Source of the DNA: Phycisphaerales bacterium
Lineage (GTDB): Bacteria; Planctomycetota; Phycisphaerae; Phycisphaerales; Phycisphaeraceae
Assembly: GCA_012031455.1 (NCBI GenBank)
Contig: JAAUTM010000102.1
Span: forward strand, 1-6,098
Reading direction: 5' to 3'
DNA: 6,098 bases
The translations under genes and the position numbers were made by a program. Shown here in pieces: positions 5,892 to 6,098 of the stretch (positions are counted from its first letter, which is position 1; each line of letters starts with the position of its first letter). The notes beneath the pieces are model-generated. The model ran no database searches. It worked only from the letters and a program-made list of their open reading frames with translations, and was not told the origin of the DNA.

Positions 5892-5905
5892 GCCCCTTCA
5901 GGGGC
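5892..5905. repeat. Short palindrome GCCCC-TTCA-GGGGC
   Basis: A 5-bp GC stem with a TTCA tetraloop lies 76 bases after the rsmJ-like stop. No T tract follows. Confidence 0.5.
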
Positions 5906-5934
5906 GGATATGGAATTGAAGAATAGGAATGAGC

Positions 5935-5970
5935 CGCAGAGAACGCTGAGAACGCAGAGAAATCCGAGAA
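5935..5970. repeat. 9-base-period tandem repeat (cgcagagaa type)
   Basis: Four successive 9-mers are cgcagagaa, cgctgagaa, cgcagagaa and atccgagaa; the next one, acccgccaa, is more degenerate. Similar CGCAGAG-type repeats are, from memory, frequent between genes in planctomycetes and other environmental bacteria. The repeat is non-coding here and its function is unknown. Confidence 0.7.
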
Positions 5971-6022
5971 ACCCGCCAAACCAGGAACATACAATCAGCG
6001 GATCGCAGAACCCCGATTCGTA

Positions 6023-6044
6023 GCCCCGGATGCCAATCCGGGGC
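6023..6044. repeat. Perfect inverted repeat, 9-bp stem and 4-base loop
   Basis: The arms GCCCCGGAT (6023-6031) and ATCCGGGGC (6036-6044) are fully complementary around a GCCA loop. The hairpin would be stable in RNA or single-stranded DNA, but no U tract follows on either strand. It could be a REP-like dispersed palindrome or a Rho-assisted stop. Confidence 0.7.
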
Positions 6045-6098
6045 CGACTCATCCGACATTCCATCAAAGTTTGTACAGGAAACATCCACGCCGGACCT

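Larger units (their letters stand above)
5816..6098. other. Gene-poor region with repeats and hairpins
   Basis: No protein gene is supported here. The minus-strand open frames across it only translate the low-complexity repeat (SAFSAFSA and LSVLCGS). The region holds an imperfect inverted repeat at 5834-5863 (GTGGC/GCCAC ends with several G-U pairs inside), GCCCC/GGGGC arms at 5892-5905, a 9-base-period repeat, and a perfect 9-bp stem at 6023-6044. None has a following T run, so none is a clear intrinsic terminator for rsmJ. Confidence 0.6.

Overview
The window looks like part of a planctomycete chromosome, most likely Gemmata/Isosphaera-like. This is an inference from protein styles: a SpoIVB/S55-family secreted protein, a large exported beta-propeller protein with a discoidin-like domain and Met/Gly-rich linkers, and a variant bL34 outside the dnaA-rnpA cluster. 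All supported genes are on the + strand. GC is moderate to high. No mobile element, CRISPR array, tRNA or rRNA is visible.

Layout. 1-1259: the C-terminal part of a SpoIVB-type (S55) peptidase-family protein. It begins upstream of the window and is broken by about four single-base frame changes. 1346-4244: one long secreted propeller protein, split into two overlapping open frames by a frame change near the C run at 2553-2557. 4266-4415: rpmH (ribosomal protein bL34, 49 aa), followed by a good intrinsic terminator at 4438-4468. 4524-4808: a conserved-looking 94-aa protein of unknown function. 4903-5815: an RsmJ-like 16S rRNA guanine-N2 methyltransferase, split by a frame change near 5529. 5816-6098: about 280 bases without a gene, holding hairpins and a short 9-base-period repeat.

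The S55-like, propeller and rpmH genes run in the same direction with short gaps (86 and 21 bases) and end at the terminator, so they may share a transcript. The first two products are predicted to act outside the cytoplasm. rpmH and rsmJ both concern the ribosome but are separated by the terminator.

The strongest overall signal is six inferred +1/-1 frame changes in three unrelated genes, all at or beside short homopolymer runs. That points more to base-calling or assembly errors than to programmed frameshifting, although real decay of the first gene cannot be excluded. I see no convincing new multi-gene system. The most interesting intrinsic features are the Met/Gly-rich insertions in the propeller protein, a 7-base-period repeat inside its coding sequence, the unusual rpmH context, and an RsmJ-type enzyme in a probable planctomycete.
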